DNA from: an uncultured Pelagibacteraceae bacterium
GTDB taxonomy: Bacteria; Pseudomonadota; Alphaproteobacteria; Pelagibacterales; Pelagibacteraceae
Direction: 5' to 3'
Assembly (NCBI GenBank): GCA_902608975.1
Contig: CACLQI010000007.1
Coordinates: 1-45,647, forward strand
Length of the DNA: 45,647 bases
Of this stretch, positions 1 to 8,615 are shown piece after piece (the first letter of the stretch is position 1; each line of letters starts with the position of its first letter). Below the pieces are notes generated by a model. It saw nothing but the letters and a program-made list of their open reading frames with translations, ran no database searches and was not told the DNA's origin. The position numbers and the translations under genes are program-made.

Positions 1-593
1 TGATTGTATCGTCCATCCCACCCCAATTAGACGCAACATCAGTCCAATACCAAGGTGTAAATATATGGAATAATTACGTGAACGTTCCTAAAAATGCAAT
101 TGAAGTTGATGTAATGGCTTGGCAATGGGGATGGCAATATAGGCTTCCAGGAAAAGACGGTAAACTAGGAACTACTAAAGTTGTTAATGTAAATGATAAT
201 AATCCATTTGGAATAAATTTAGATGACCCTTATGGAAAAGATGATGTAATGATTCAAAGTGATATTTTGAATCTTGAAAATAATAAACCTGTAAAAATTT
301 TACTAAGGTCAGTCGATGTTTTACATAATTGGTACGTACCTCAGTTTAGAGCAAAAATGGATGCCGTTCCTGGAATTGTAACTTATTACTGGTTTGAACC
401 TAACAAAACAGGTGAGTTTGAAGTTTTATGTGTAGAGTATTGTGGAGTAGGACATTATGCAATGAGAGGCGGCGTAATAGTACAAGATCCACAGGATTAT
501 AATAGCTGGCTTAACGAACAAGAGACTTTCTCTGATTTGATAGCAAAACAAGAAAAAATAAACATAGATAAAACAAAATTAGCAAAAAAATAA
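1..593 (+). CDS. coxB: Cytochrome c oxidase subunit II, 5'-truncated by window edge
   Basis: This subunit carries the binuclear CuA centre that takes electrons from cytochrome c and passes them to subunit I. The reading frame is open from base 3, so the gene starts outside the window; the GTG at 78 is internal. Visible CuA ligands are the His in DVLHNWYVP (near base 324) and the cluster CVEYCGVGHYAM (bases 429-464), which gives two Cys, Glu, His and Met. The aromatic electron-entry patch VMAWQWGWQY is present. The N-terminal membrane helices are not visible. The wording around the CuA site (RSVDVLHNWYVPQFRAKMD, GVGHYAMRG) resembles the subunit II type that pairs with long CoxA proteins rather than the mitochondrial type. 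No C-terminal cytochrome c domain is fused. It is first in a cox operon. Confidence 0.95.
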   Translation, partial: IVSSIPPQLDATSVQYQGVNIWNNYVNVPKNAIEVDVMAWQWGWQYRLPGKDGKLGTTKVVNVNDNNPFGINLDDPYGKDDVMIQSDILNLENNKPVKILLRSVDVLHNWYVPQFRAKMDAVPGIVTYYWFEPNKTGEFEVLCVEYCGVGHYAMRGGVIVQDPQDYNSWLNEQETFSDLIAKQEKINIDKTKLAKK

Positions 594-630
594 ATAAAAT
601 GGTAAAAAAATATATTATAAATTAAAAAAA

Positions 631-2469
631 ATGTCAGAAGATTTAAATAATAACAAAACTATTCAAGCCCAATCCTCAGAAACTTTAACAGGGGGAGGTG
701 CAGGTGCAGCTCCAGATGTGGATTATGTGAGACCTGCGGAAGTTCAAGATCAAGATTTATATCATGGACATAGCTTCATTACTAAGTGGATTTTTTGTCA
801 GGATGCTAAAGTTATAGGAGTACAATATTTTCTTTTAGCTACTTTCACTGGTATAATTGGACTTATTCTTTCATGGTTAATGCGTTTACAATTAGGATTT
901 CCAGGTGCAGCTGGCTTTATGACAGCTGAACATTACTATCAGTTCGTAACTATGCACGGTATGATAATGGTTGTATATTTTTTAACAGCACTTTTCCTCG
1001 GAGGTTTTGGAAATTATTTAATACCTTTAATGGTAGGTGCAAGAGATATGGTTTTTCCATATCTAAATATGGTTAGTTTTTGGTCATTTTTTGTTGCTGT
1101 TGCAGTTTTAATGGCAAGCTTTTTTGTTCCTGGTGGGCCAACAGGAGCTGGATGGACATTATATCCTCCACAAACAATTTTAGAGGGAACTCCAGGTTCA
1201 GGAGCTGGTATTTTATTGATGTGTTTATCATTAATTTTGTTTGTAGCAGGCTTTACAATGGGAGGATTAAATTATTTAATTACTGTTTTACAAGCTAGAA
1301 CTAGAGGTATGACATTGATGAGAATGCCTCTAACAGTATGGGGTATTTTTACAGCAACTGTTTTAGCAATGCTCGCATTCCCAGCATTATTAGTCGGCGC
1401 ATTAATGATGAGCTTAGATAAAATTCTTGGTACTAGTTTTTTCATGCCAACGATATTAAAAGCTGGTGAAGTTTTAGAATATGGTGGAGGAAGCCCTATT
1501 CTTTTCCAACATTTGTTTTGGTTTTTTGGGCATCCCGAGGTTTATATTGTTGCACTTCCTGCATTCGGAATAATTTCAGATTTGATTTCTGTACATGCTA
1601 GAAAAAATATTTTTGGTTATAGAATGATGGTATGGGCAATTGTTGGTATAGGCGCTCTAAGCTTTTTTGTTTGGGCTCACCATATGTATGTTAGTGGTAT
1701 GAACCCATGGTTCGGTTTCTTTTTTGCCACAACAACCTTGATCATAGCAGTACCAACGGCAATGAAAGTTTACAATTGGATTTTAACCCTTTGGAAGGGG
1801 AATATAAGAATGAATGTTGTTATGCTTTGGTGTCTTGGTTTTATAGTTACTTTCGTAAATGGAGGTATCACTGGAATTTTTCTAGGAAACGTTTCAGTAG
1901 ATGTTCCATTATCAGATACATATTTCGTAGTAGCTCACTTTCACATGGTAATGGGTATAGCGCCATTAATGGTAATTATGGGAGCTATTTATCACTGGTT
2001 TCCTTTAGTTGCTGGAAGATTTTTAGATGAGAAATTAGGAAAATGGCATTTTTGGGCAACGTTTTTAGGCGCTTATTCAATTTACTTCCCGATGCATTAT
2101 TTAGGATTTATTGGAGTTCCAAGAAGATATTTTGAGATGTATGATAGCCCATACATGACATCTGCAGTTGGAATGAATGAATTTATAAGTTTAGCAGCTT
2201 TTCTAGTAGGAGCCGCGCAATTTATATTAATATTTAATATAATAAAAACTTTAAAAACAGGAAAACCTGCTGGAAAAAATCCTTGGAAAGCAAATTCATT
2301 AGAATGGTTAACACCTACCGTTCCTCCGGAACACGGAAATTGGGGTGATAGACTTCCAGTAGTTCATAGATGGCCCTATGACTTTAGTGTTCCTGGTGCA
2401 AAAGAAGATTATATAACGCAGACTACTCCACCTAGTGAGGTTTTAAATACAGGTGTAGAAAAAACATAA
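631..2469 (+). CDS. coxA: Cytochrome c oxidase subunit I (A1-type haem-copper oxidase)
   Basis: Catalytic, proton-pumping subunit of aa3-type oxidase, reducing O2 to water in the inner membrane; about 12 membrane helices. All key residues are visible: haem a ligand H109 (TMHGMI), CuB ligands H301 in GHPEVY with cross-linked Y305 and the pair H350/H351 (WAHHMY), and haem a3/a ligands H436/H438 (VAHFHMVMG). E303 and the D-channel aspartate D139 (GARDM) place it in the A1 class. At 612 aa it is longer than mitochondrial-type CoxA (about 530-550), with a roughly 45-residue hydrophilic N-terminus containing a Gly/Ala patch. It follows coxB by 37 bp. Confidence 0.97.
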   Translation: MSEDLNNNKTIQAQSSETLTGGGAGAAPDVDYVRPAEVQDQDLYHGHSFITKWIFCQDAKVIGVQYFLLATFTGIIGLILSWLMRLQLGFPGAAGFMTAEHYYQFVTMHGMIMVVYFLTALFLGGFGNYLIPLMVGARDMVFPYLNMVSFWSFFVAVAVLMASFFVPGGPTGAGWTLYPPQTILEGTPGSGAGILLMCLSLILFVAGFTMGGLNYLITVLQARTRGMTLMRMPLTVWGIFTATVLAMLAFPALLVGALMMSLDKILGTSFFMPTILKAGEVLEYGGGSPILFQHLFWFFGHPEVYIVALPAFGIISDLISVHARKNIFGYRMMVWAIVGIGALSFFVWAHHMYVSGMNPWFGFFFATTTLIIAVPTAMKVYNWILTLWKGNIRMNVVMLWCLGFIVTFVNGGITGIFLGNVSVDVPLSDTYFVVAHFHMVMGIAPLMVIMGAIYHWFPLVAGRFLDEKLGKWHFWATFLGAYSIYFPMHYLGFIGVPRRYFEMYDSPYMTSAVGMNEFISLAAFLVGAAQFILIFNIIKTLKTGKPAGKNPWKANSLEWLTPTVPPEHGNWGDRLPVVHRWPYDFSVPGAKEDYITQTTPPSEVLNTGVEKT

Positions 2470-2476
2470 AATAAAC

Positions 2477-3187
2477 ATGTCAGACCCAAAGATAGAAGGA
2501 TTAGAGTTAAAACCCGGATTTAAGGGCATGGCTCAGGATACTAGTTCTGATCAAACAATGTTCAAAGGTGTGCATTGGGGTAAAGCAATGATGTGGATAT
2601 TTTTATTGAGTGATACATTTATATTTAGCTGTTTTTTGATTTCATATATGAAAGGTAGAGGTTCTACACCAGTAGAATGGCCTAACCCTAGCGAGGTATT
2701 TGCACTTGATGCCTTTGGAGTGCCAGTGCCACTTTTGCTAATTGCAATCATGACATTTGTTTTAATTACAAGTAGCGGAACTATGGCTCTTGCAGTTAAA
2801 TATGGTTACGAAAAAAATAGAAAGATGTGTGGGTGGCTGGTACTAGCAACTGCGCTAGGCGGATTAACATTTGTTGGCATGCAAGCTTTTGAATGGTCAA
2901 AATTAATACATGAAGGTGTAAGACCTTGGGAAAATCCATTTGGAGCTCCTCAATTTGGATCTTTTTTCTTCATGATTACCGGCTTTCATGGAACTCACGT
3001 TTCTATAGGAGTAATATTCCTATTTATTTATGCATATAAGGTATTTGCCGGACACTATGATGAGCAAAAAAGAGGATGGTTTACATCAATGAAAGGTGAT
3101 TATGTAGAAATTGAAATTCTTGGTTTGTACTGGCATTTTGTTGATTTAGTTTGGGTATTTATTTTTGCATTTTTTTATTTATGGTAA
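2477..3187 (+). CDS. coxC: Cytochrome c oxidase subunit III
   Basis: Subunit III of the haem-copper oxidase; it stabilises subunit I and is thought to help proton uptake. At 236 aa it is a short, five-helix form: the hydrophilic start is followed by helices near residues 35-55, 85-105, 120-140, 160-185 and 215-236. Family signatures are GWLVLATALGGLTFVGMQAFEW, the FHGTHV segment (FFMITGFHGTHVSIGV) and the C-terminal LYWHFVDLVWVFIFAFFYLW. It begins 7 bp after coxA. Mitochondrial-type CoxC has seven helices, so this again points to the long-CoxA oxidase type. Confidence 0.93.
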   Translation: MSDPKIEGLELKPGFKGMAQDTSSDQTMFKGVHWGKAMMWIFLLSDTFIFSCFLISYMKGRGSTPVEWPNPSEVFALDAFGVPVPLLLIAIMTFVLITSSGTMALAVKYGYEKNRKMCGWLVLATALGGLTFVGMQAFEWSKLIHEGVRPWENPFGAPQFGSFFFMITGFHGTHVSIGVIFLFIYAYKVFAGHYDEQKRGWFTSMKGDYVEIEILGLYWHFVDLVWVFIFAFFYLW

Positions 3188-3195
3188 AATGAATT

Positions 3196-3531
3196 ATGAG
3201 TGAGATAGAGAAAAAAGATCAAGCATCAACACACAAAATAGGAATATATCTGTGGATATGGGGCCTACTGTTTGTTTTAAGTTTTTTTTCATACATGGTC
3301 GACTGGTATCAATTTCAGGGTTTATTGAGATGGTCTTTAATTTTGTTTTTTATGTTTTTAAAAGCAGGTTTAATTATGGCCTTTTTTATGCATTTGTTCT
3401 GGGAAAGGTATGCATTGGTAAATGTCTTGTTGTGGCCAATGACAGCAATTGCATGCTTCGTATTTCTTATGGTTGCTGAGTTTCAATATACTGTTTTTAC
3501 AAGACTATTTTATTTTTTTGTGGGAGGTTAA
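3196..3531 (+). CDS. Cytochrome c oxidase subunit IV-like small membrane protein
   Basis: A 111-aa protein with about three membrane helices (roughly residues 15-35, 42-65 and 73-98) after a short charged N-terminus. The segment FLKAGLIMAFFMHLFWE matches the conserved core of prokaryotic subunit IV (CyoD/CtaF-like), where a Lys and a His lie in the middle helix. It starts 8 bp after coxC in the same direction, the expected place for this accessory subunit, whose role in related oxidases is assembly or stability of the CuB site. Family assignment rests on motif, size and position. Confidence 0.75.
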   Translation: MSEIEKKDQASTHKIGIYLWIWGLLFVLSFFSYMVDWYQFQGLLRWSLILFFMFLKAGLIMAFFMHLFWERYALVNVLLWPMTAIACFVFLMVAEFQYTVFTRLFYFFVGG

Positions 3532-3537
3532 AAATTT

Positions 3538-3801
3538 ATGGATGGATATACTATACTAGCTGGATTTTTATTATTTTTTCTTTTATTTATTTACATTACT
3601 TGGTTTGGTTTTTCTATAAAAGTTGAGAATGAAAAAGAACAAGGAAAAGAAATTAAAATTAACCCTTATGATAATTTACCATTTCATAGAAAACTTATAG
3701 ATAAAAAAAATAGCAAAGTCGAAATATTTGATTTAGGTAATCATATACTTATTATTGGAATGATTTTATTGGTCGTATTTGTTTCAATGAATGTGGATTA
3801 G
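3538..3801 (+). CDS. Unrecognised 87-aa two-helix membrane protein in the cox operon
   Basis: I do not recognise a family. The protein has an N-terminal hydrophobic helix (about residues 5-25, rich in Leu, Phe and Ile), a charged middle of about 40 residues (KVENEKEQGKEIKINPYDN) and a second helix (about 66-84). It lies 6 bp after the subunit IV-like gene and 2 bp before ctaB, so it is almost certainly co-transcribed with the oxidase. Assembly genes such as ctaG/cox11 or surf1 often occupy this part of cox operons, but this protein has no Cys and so cannot be a Cox11-type copper donor. It could be a small oxidase subunit or assembly helper; that is inference from position only. Confidence 0.7.
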   Translation: MDGYTILAGFLLFFLLFIYITWFGFSIKVENEKEQGKEIKINPYDNLPFHRKLIDKKNSKVEIFDLGNHILIIGMILLVVFVSMNVD

Positions 3802-3803
3802 AT

Positions 3804-4715
3804 TTGTCTAGTGGTATTCTAAAAAATCAGGTCTCTTCGTTTAACTTAGTAAGTTATTTAAAGTCATTATTATTGTTAATGAAGCCAAGAGTTATGTCTC
3901 TTGTAATATTTACCTGTGCAGTTGGTTTATTAACATCGCCGAATAGCGTTACCCTAATTGACTCTATGATTAGCATTTTTTTTGTTACCATAGGGGCTGG
4001 AGCAGCTGGAGCACTAAATATGTGGTATGAGGCTGATCTTGATAAGCTGATGACTAGAACTTGCCTTAGACCAATTCCAACTGGTAAAATTAATCGAGAC
4101 CATGCATTAATTTTTGGTGTAGTTTTATCTATTGTATCTGTTTGTGGTCTTTACTATTTTTCTAATATTTTATCTGCACTCTTATTATTAATTACTATCG
4201 TTTTTTATCTTTTTGTTTATACAATTTGGTTAAAGAGAAAAACCCCGCAAAATATTGTAATTGGAGGAGCATCTGGGGCTTTACCACCTGTAATTGGATG
4301 GACAATTGCAACGAACTCTTTAACGTTTGAACCAATCACATTTTTTTTAATTATCTTTTATTGGACACCTTCTCATTTTTGGGCACTGAGCCTTTATAAA
4401 GCTGAAGACTATCAAAAAGCAAAAATTCCAATGCTTCCAATTACAAACGGGATAGAAGAAACAAAGAAAAAAATTTTTGTTTATTCTTTGTTTATGCTTC
4501 CGGTTGTTATTGTTCCTTATATTGTAGGTTTTACGGGTGAAGTTTTTTTAATTGTCTCATTATTGCTTACTTTTTATTATAACTATATTTGCTATGACTT
4601 GTTTAAATATAAAAAAAATGAGTTTGATTTAAAAAAAGCGAAAAAAGTCTTTGGATATTCAATTTTATATTTATTTTTAATTTTCGTATTATTCTTAGTG
4701 GATAGTTTAATTTAA
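3804..4715 (+). CDS. ctaB: Protohaem IX farnesyltransferase (haem O synthase)
   Basis: UbiA-family membrane prenyltransferase that attaches a farnesyl group to protohaem to make haem O, the precursor of haem A for the oxidase upstream. The 303-aa protein has about nine helices. The first Asp-rich prenyl-diphosphate motif is NMWYEADLDKLMTRT (near residue 72) and the second is YKAEDYQKAKIPMLP (near residue 193); RPIPTGKI follows the first, as in CtaB. The frame opens with TTG at 3804, just 2 bp after the preceding stop; the next in-frame ATG (residue 26, before KPRVM) would also leave an intact enzyme, so the start is uncertain. ctaA and ctaG are not in the window. Confidence 0.93.
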   Translation: MSSGILKNQVSSFNLVSYLKSLLLLMKPRVMSLVIFTCAVGLLTSPNSVTLIDSMISIFFVTIGAGAAGALNMWYEADLDKLMTRTCLRPIPTGKINRDHALIFGVVLSIVSVCGLYYFSNILSALLLLITIVFYLFVYTIWLKRKTPQNIVIGGASGALPPVIGWTIATNSLTFEPITFFLIIFYWTPSHFWALSLYKAEDYQKAKIPMLPITNGIEETKKKIFVYSLFMLPVVIVPYIVGFTGEVFLIVSLLLTFYYNYICYDLFKYKKNEFDLKKAKKVFGYSILYLFLIFVLFLVDSLI

Positions 4716-4762
4716 AGATTGCGACTCAAAAAAATTCCGCTAGAGTGTTTTTAATATCACAG

Positions 4763-6130
4763 ATGAAATATATAAGCACAAGAAGTAAAGAAAAAGAATA
4801 CAGTTTTGGAGAAGTTTTTCTAAAAGGACTTGCTGATGATGGAGGTCTTTATGTTCCAAAATCATTAAAAAAATATAGCAAAGAAGAATTATTAGAGCTC
4901 AAAAATTTAAATTATAATGAATTATCTACTGAAATAATAAGCCAATTTTCAGCAGAATTTATATCAAGAGAAGAACTTTCATCTTTAATAAAAAAATCAT
5001 ATTCAACATTTAGAGAAAAAGGGGTTGTAAAAATCTCAAATGTTGGAGATATGAAATTATTAGAATTATTTCACGGACCAACATTAGCATTTAAAGATGT
5101 TGCAATGCAATTCATTGGGAATTTATATGAATATTATTTGAAGAAAAATGAAAAAAAAATAAATATAGTTGTTGCAACTTCTGGTGATACTGGTGCAGCT
5201 GCTATTGATGCAATTAAAGGAAAATCTAATTTAAATATATTTGTCCTACATCCAAATAATAGAATTTCTTCAGTGCAGAGAAAAATAATGACAACAGTTG
5301 AAGAAAAAAATGTTTTCAATATTGCAATTGATGGAAACTTTGATGATTGTCAAAACATTGTAAAACAAATGTTTTCTGATTTAGAGTTTTCTAAATCTAT
5401 AAATATGTCAGGTGTGAACTCAATAAATTGGGCAAGAATTATTGCTCAAGCAGTGTATTATTTTTATTCATATTTTAAATTAGGAAAAGAAACTATTTCA
5501 TTTTCAGTTCCAACAGGAAACTTTGGTGACGTTTTTGCAGGCTATCTTGCAAAGAAAATGGGACTACCAATTGATAAACTAATTGTTGCAACAAATGAAA
5601 ATGATATTTTACATAGAGCAATTTCAAAAGGAGATTATGTTTCAAAAGAAGTTAAAGAAACATTGTCACCTAGCATGGATATTCAATTAGCAAGTAACTT
5701 TGAAAGATTAATTTACTATATAAATAATTCCGACTCTGAAAAAACAACAGAAATTATGAAAAAAGTTAAGCAAAATTCTTATCAAATTGAAAAGAATAAT
5801 TTAGATATAATTCAAAAGGATTTTTTATCTGAAAGTTGTAATGAAAAAGAAACTTTAGACATTATTAAAAAAAATTATGAAGAAAATAATATAATATTAG
5901 ATCCTCATACAGCGGTTGGAGTAGGGGTTGCAAAAAAACTATCTTTTAATGATTGTGTGGTTTTATCAACAGCTCATCCATGTAAATTTCCAGACGCCAC
6001 AAATAATGCGATAAATAAGTATGAGAAATTACCCGAGGAACTTCGACATGTGCTTAATAAAGATGAGAATTTTCAAGTATTAAAAAACAATACAGAAGAT
6101 GTAAAAAACTTTGTTAAAAGCAAAGTATAA
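4763..6130 (+). CDS. thrC: Threonine synthase
   Basis: PLP enzyme that converts O-phosphohomoserine to threonine, the last step of the pathway; thrB, the preceding step, is on the opposite strand at 6691-7671. I chose ATG 4763 because MKYISTRSKEKEYSFGEVFLKGLADDGGLYVP is the usual N-terminus; a GTG at 4745 would add six atypical residues. The PLP lysine is K111 in FHGPTLAFKDVA, and the phosphate-binding loop ATSGDTGAAA follows. SVPTGNFGD and a C-terminal TAHPCKFPDA segment fit the family. The 455 aa is normal length. It starts 47 bp after ctaB, the largest gap in this + strand run, so it may have its own promoter. Confidence 0.95.
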   Translation: MKYISTRSKEKEYSFGEVFLKGLADDGGLYVPKSLKKYSKEELLELKNLNYNELSTEIISQFSAEFISREELSSLIKKSYSTFREKGVVKISNVGDMKLLELFHGPTLAFKDVAMQFIGNLYEYYLKKNEKKINIVVATSGDTGAAAIDAIKGKSNLNIFVLHPNNRISSVQRKIMTTVEEKNVFNIAIDGNFDDCQNIVKQMFSDLEFSKSINMSGVNSINWARIIAQAVYYFYSYFKLGKETISFSVPTGNFGDVFAGYLAKKMGLPIDKLIVATNENDILHRAISKGDYVSKEVKETLSPSMDIQLASNFERLIYYINNSDSEKTTEIMKKVKQNSYQIEKNNLDIIQKDFLSESCNEKETLDIIKKNYEENNIILDPHTAVGVGVAKKLSFNDCVVLSTAHPCKFPDATNNAINKYEKLPEELRHVLNKDENFQVLKNNTEDVKNFVKSKV

Positions 6131-6132
6131 AT

Positions 6133-6274
6133 ATGGATCCTCTAAGATTTGTAAGAGATAATACATACGGAATAAATAAAAAGCCTTATTTCAAGCCACC
6201 ATCATGATAATTATGAATATAATCAAAACAATTACTGGAGCAAAAAAATATTGCATATTCTAAATATTTTATAA
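6133..6274 (+). other. Gap between thrC and rnhA with small ORFs, possible decayed short gene
   Basis: A 138-bp space separates the convergent thrC and rnhA genes. ATG 6133 opens a 24-codon frame (MDPLRFVRDNTYG...) ending at TGA 6205-6207. ATG 6204 overlaps that stop (ATGA) and opens a 19-codon hydrophobic ORF to 6263. In a third frame, +1 relative to the first, codons from about 6197 to the stop at 6272-6274 read HHHDNYEYNQNNYW and onward. Joining first and third frames by a one-base shift would give a single protein of about 48 aa. No known family was recognised, and no good terminator hairpin was seen. It could be a degraded gene, a real micro-ORF, or chance. Confidence 0.3.
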
Positions 6275-6691
6275 ATTCGCAGCTTCTCTTGCAATCAAAT
6301 CGACTTCATTGTTTAATTCATCTGTTGAATGTGCTTTTACCCAATTCCAACTTATTTCAAATTCATTATTTAGAAGATCTAACTCTTCCCAAAGTTCTTT
6401 ATTTTTAACTGGTTGTTTATCTGCAGTTTTCCATCCATTTTTTTTCCAATTATGGATCCATTCTGTTATTCCTGATTTTACATATTTAGAGTCTGTAAAA
6501 ATTTCAATCTTACTAGCTTTTGGAATTTTCTTTAATGCTTCAATAGGAGCAAGCAATTCCATTTGATTATTTGTAGTATTTTTTTTACTTCCCTTAATCT
6601 CAGTTTTTTTTCCATCATCTATAATTATTGCTGCCCATCCACCATTTCCTGGATTTTCTAAACAAGAACCATCTGTATAAATTTTAATCAT
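6269..6691 (-). CDS. rnhA: Ribonuclease HI
   Basis: Cuts the RNA strand of RNA-DNA hybrids, removing primers and R-loops. The 140-aa protein covers the full RNase H fold. The metal-binding carboxylates are visible at D7 (YTDGSC), E45 (NNQMELLA), D67 (FTDSKYV) and D131 (NNEVDLIAREAA), and the catalytic-loop His is H121 (VKAHSTDELN). The basic-protrusion region (IHNWKKNGWKTADKQPVKN) is present. It shares one base with the thrB stop (TAATG-type overlap) and is the last gene of the long minus-strand run. Confidence 0.96.
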   Translation of the reverse strand: MIKIYTDGSCLENPGNGGWAAIIIDDGKKTEIKGSKKNTTNNQMELLAPIEALKKIPKASKIEIFTDSKYVKSGITEWIHNWKKNGWKTADKQPVKNKELWEELDLLNNEFEISWNWVKAHSTDELNNEVDLIAREAANL

Positions 6692-7671
6692 TAATTTAAA
6701 TATTCTTTAAAGGATTTAATGTTTCTATGAAAATTTAACTTTTGGACATATTCCTTTGGATCCTTTTTTTTAATAACAGCATTTTTAGGAGTATTTAAGT
6801 AATCATAAGCTCTTGTTAGAAGATATCTCAGTGCAGACCCTCTACAAACTGTACTAAAAGATAATTTTTCTTTTTTTGTTAGTTTTCTAATTGACTCATA
6901 TCCTTTAATTAATTTGCTCGATCTCATTTTATCTAAAATAAATTTGTTTTTTCTTTTTTTAAAACATAATGCATTTATACAAGTCGCTAGATCATATGAT
7001 AAAAAATCATTTGAGGAAAAATAAAAATCAATAAATCCATAAAACTTACTTTTATTGAAAAAAATATTATCAACAAATAGATCGCAATGAATTATTCCAT
7101 TTGGAAGATTTTTTGGCCAATTTTCTTTAATATATTTTAAATCATTTTTCATAATCCATTTAATATTTTTCGAAATTTTATTAATTCTATTATCTATTTT
7201 AGATAACAATCTTTTCCATGAATAAAGTGCCAATGTATTTTTTCTATATAATTTTATTTTTGTTGATACTTTATGAAATCTTGCAACATTTTTACCAACT
7301 GAAAAACAATCTTTCTCACTTAATTGTTTTTTATCTTTTCCTTTGAGAAAAGTAACAATACATGCATTTTTATTTTTTAATTTAAAAATATAATTTCCAT
7401 TTTTGTTTTTAACTGGGCTAGGGCATTTAATATTAGACTTTGAGAGTTTTGCCATTAATTTTGTAAAAAAAATAAGATCCTTATATTTGCAACCACCGTG
7501 AATTCTTTTTTCAAAAATTGTTAAAATATATTTTTTATTTTTAGTTAGGATTAAATAATTAGTATTCTCTATTCCTTTTTTTATACCATTGAATTTTTTT
7601 ATTTTTCCAAAGGTAAATTGACTCTCTATATAAGTAATTTCTTTATTATTTATTTTAGTAAAAACAGCCAT
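6691..7671 (-). CDS. thrB: Homoserine kinase, ThrB2 (APH-like) type
   Basis: Phosphorylates homoserine to O-phosphohomoserine, the substrate of ThrC. This is the alphaproteobacterial type related to aminoglycoside phosphotransferases, not the GHMP-fold enzyme: it carries the Brenner-type motif GIIHCDLFVDNIFF with the catalytic Asp near residue 195, then the metal-binding GFIDFYFSSNDFLSYDLA. Length is 326 aa, as usual. It overlaps the ispH stop and the rnhA start by one base each; ispH-thrB-rnhA is a familiar alphaproteobacterial order. The sequence is very lysine-rich, as expected at this GC content. Confidence 0.92.
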   Translation of the reverse strand: MAVFTKINNKEITYIESQFTFGKIKKFNGIKKGIENTNYLILTKNKKYILTIFEKRIHGGCKYKDLIFFTKLMAKLSKSNIKCPSPVKNKNGNYIFKLKNKNACIVTFLKGKDKKQLSEKDCFSVGKNVARFHKVSTKIKLYRKNTLALYSWKRLLSKIDNRINKISKNIKWIMKNDLKYIKENWPKNLPNGIIHCDLFVDNIFFNKSKFYGFIDFYFSSNDFLSYDLATCINALCFKKRKNKFILDKMRSSKLIKGYESIRKLTKKEKLSFSTVCRGSALRYLLTRAYDYLNTPKNAVIKKKDPKEYVQKLNFHRNIKSFKEYLN

Positions 7672-8615
7672 CAGTTTAATTTTCCTGGGATTTTGAAAGT
7701 TACATCTTCTTTTATGATTTCAACCTCCTTGATATTAAGCTTAAATTTTTCTTTTAAATTATTGATAAAATCTTTAACTAAAATTTCAGGAGCCGATGCC
7801 CCAGAAGATATACCTATTGTTGAACATTTTGATATTTTTTCATATGGAATATCACTTTCAGAATGGATCAATAAAGCATTTGAACATCCTGAATTTTTAG
7901 CTACTTCAACTAGTCTAACTGAATTTGAGGAATTTCTACTTCCGATAACAAAAAACATTTCACATAAATTAGAAATTTTTTTAACTGCAGCCTGTCTATT
8001 GGTTGTAGCATAACAAATATCCTCTTTTTTTGGTTCTTTTATTTTAGGAAATTTCTTTTTTAGTTCATTTATAATTTCTTTTGTATCATCCACTGAAAGT
8101 GTTGTTTGTGTAATAAATGCTAGATCTTTATTTTTTTCATTTTCAAATTTTTTAACGTCTTTTATGTTTTCTATTAAATCAATACTATCTTTTGGAATTT
8201 GTCCCATTGTTCCAATAACTTCAGGATGATTTTTGTGTCCTATCAAGATTATATGCGCTCCAGCTTTATATAAATTCTCTGCTTCACGGTGTACTTTAGA
8301 GACCAAAGGACAGGTAGCATCCACATATTCCATATTTAAATTAGCTGCTTCTTTTGGCACAGATTTAGGAACACCGTGTGCTGAAAAAATAACTGGACGA
8401 GTTTTATCTTCAATTTCACTTAATTCCTCAACAAAGATAGCGCCAATTTTTTTCAAACTTTCAACTACATGTTTGTTGTGAACTATTTCGTGTCTCACAT
8501 AGACAGGACGGCCGTATTTTTCAATACTTTTTTTTACTATCTCTATAGCCCTATCTACCCCAGCACAAAAACCTCTTGGTGAAGCTAGTAAAATTTTTAA
8601 TTCTTTATCTCTCAT
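7671..8615 (-). CDS. ispH: 4-hydroxy-3-methylbut-2-enyl diphosphate reductase
   Basis: Last enzyme of the MEP pathway; it reduces HMBPP to IPP and DMAPP with a [4Fe-4S] cluster. The three cluster cysteines are C17 (SPRGFCAGVDRA), C102 (DATCPLVSKVH) and C201 (EDICYATTNRQ). Substrate-binding segments HEIVHN, GHKNHPEV and the TQTTLS loop are present. I chose ATG 8615, which overlaps the blh stop (11-bp overlap); a TTG at 8624 would add three residues. Its position just after crtIBY-blh means that IPP/DMAPP supply could be translationally coupled to retinal synthesis. Length of 314 aa is normal. Confidence 0.95.
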   Translation of the reverse strand: MRDKELKILLASPRGFCAGVDRAIEIVKKSIEKYGRPVYVRHEIVHNKHVVESLKKIGAIFVEELSEIEDKTRPVIFSAHGVPKSVPKEAANLNMEYVDATCPLVSKVHREAENLYKAGAHIILIGHKNHPEVIGTMGQIPKDSIDLIENIKDVKKFENEKNKDLAFITQTTLSVDDTKEIINELKKKFPKIKEPKKEDICYATTNRQAAVKKISNLCEMFFVIGSRNSSNSVRLVEVAKNSGCSNALLIHSESDIPYEKISKCSTIGISSGASAPEILVKDFINNLKEKFKLNIKEVEIIKEDVTFKIPGKLN

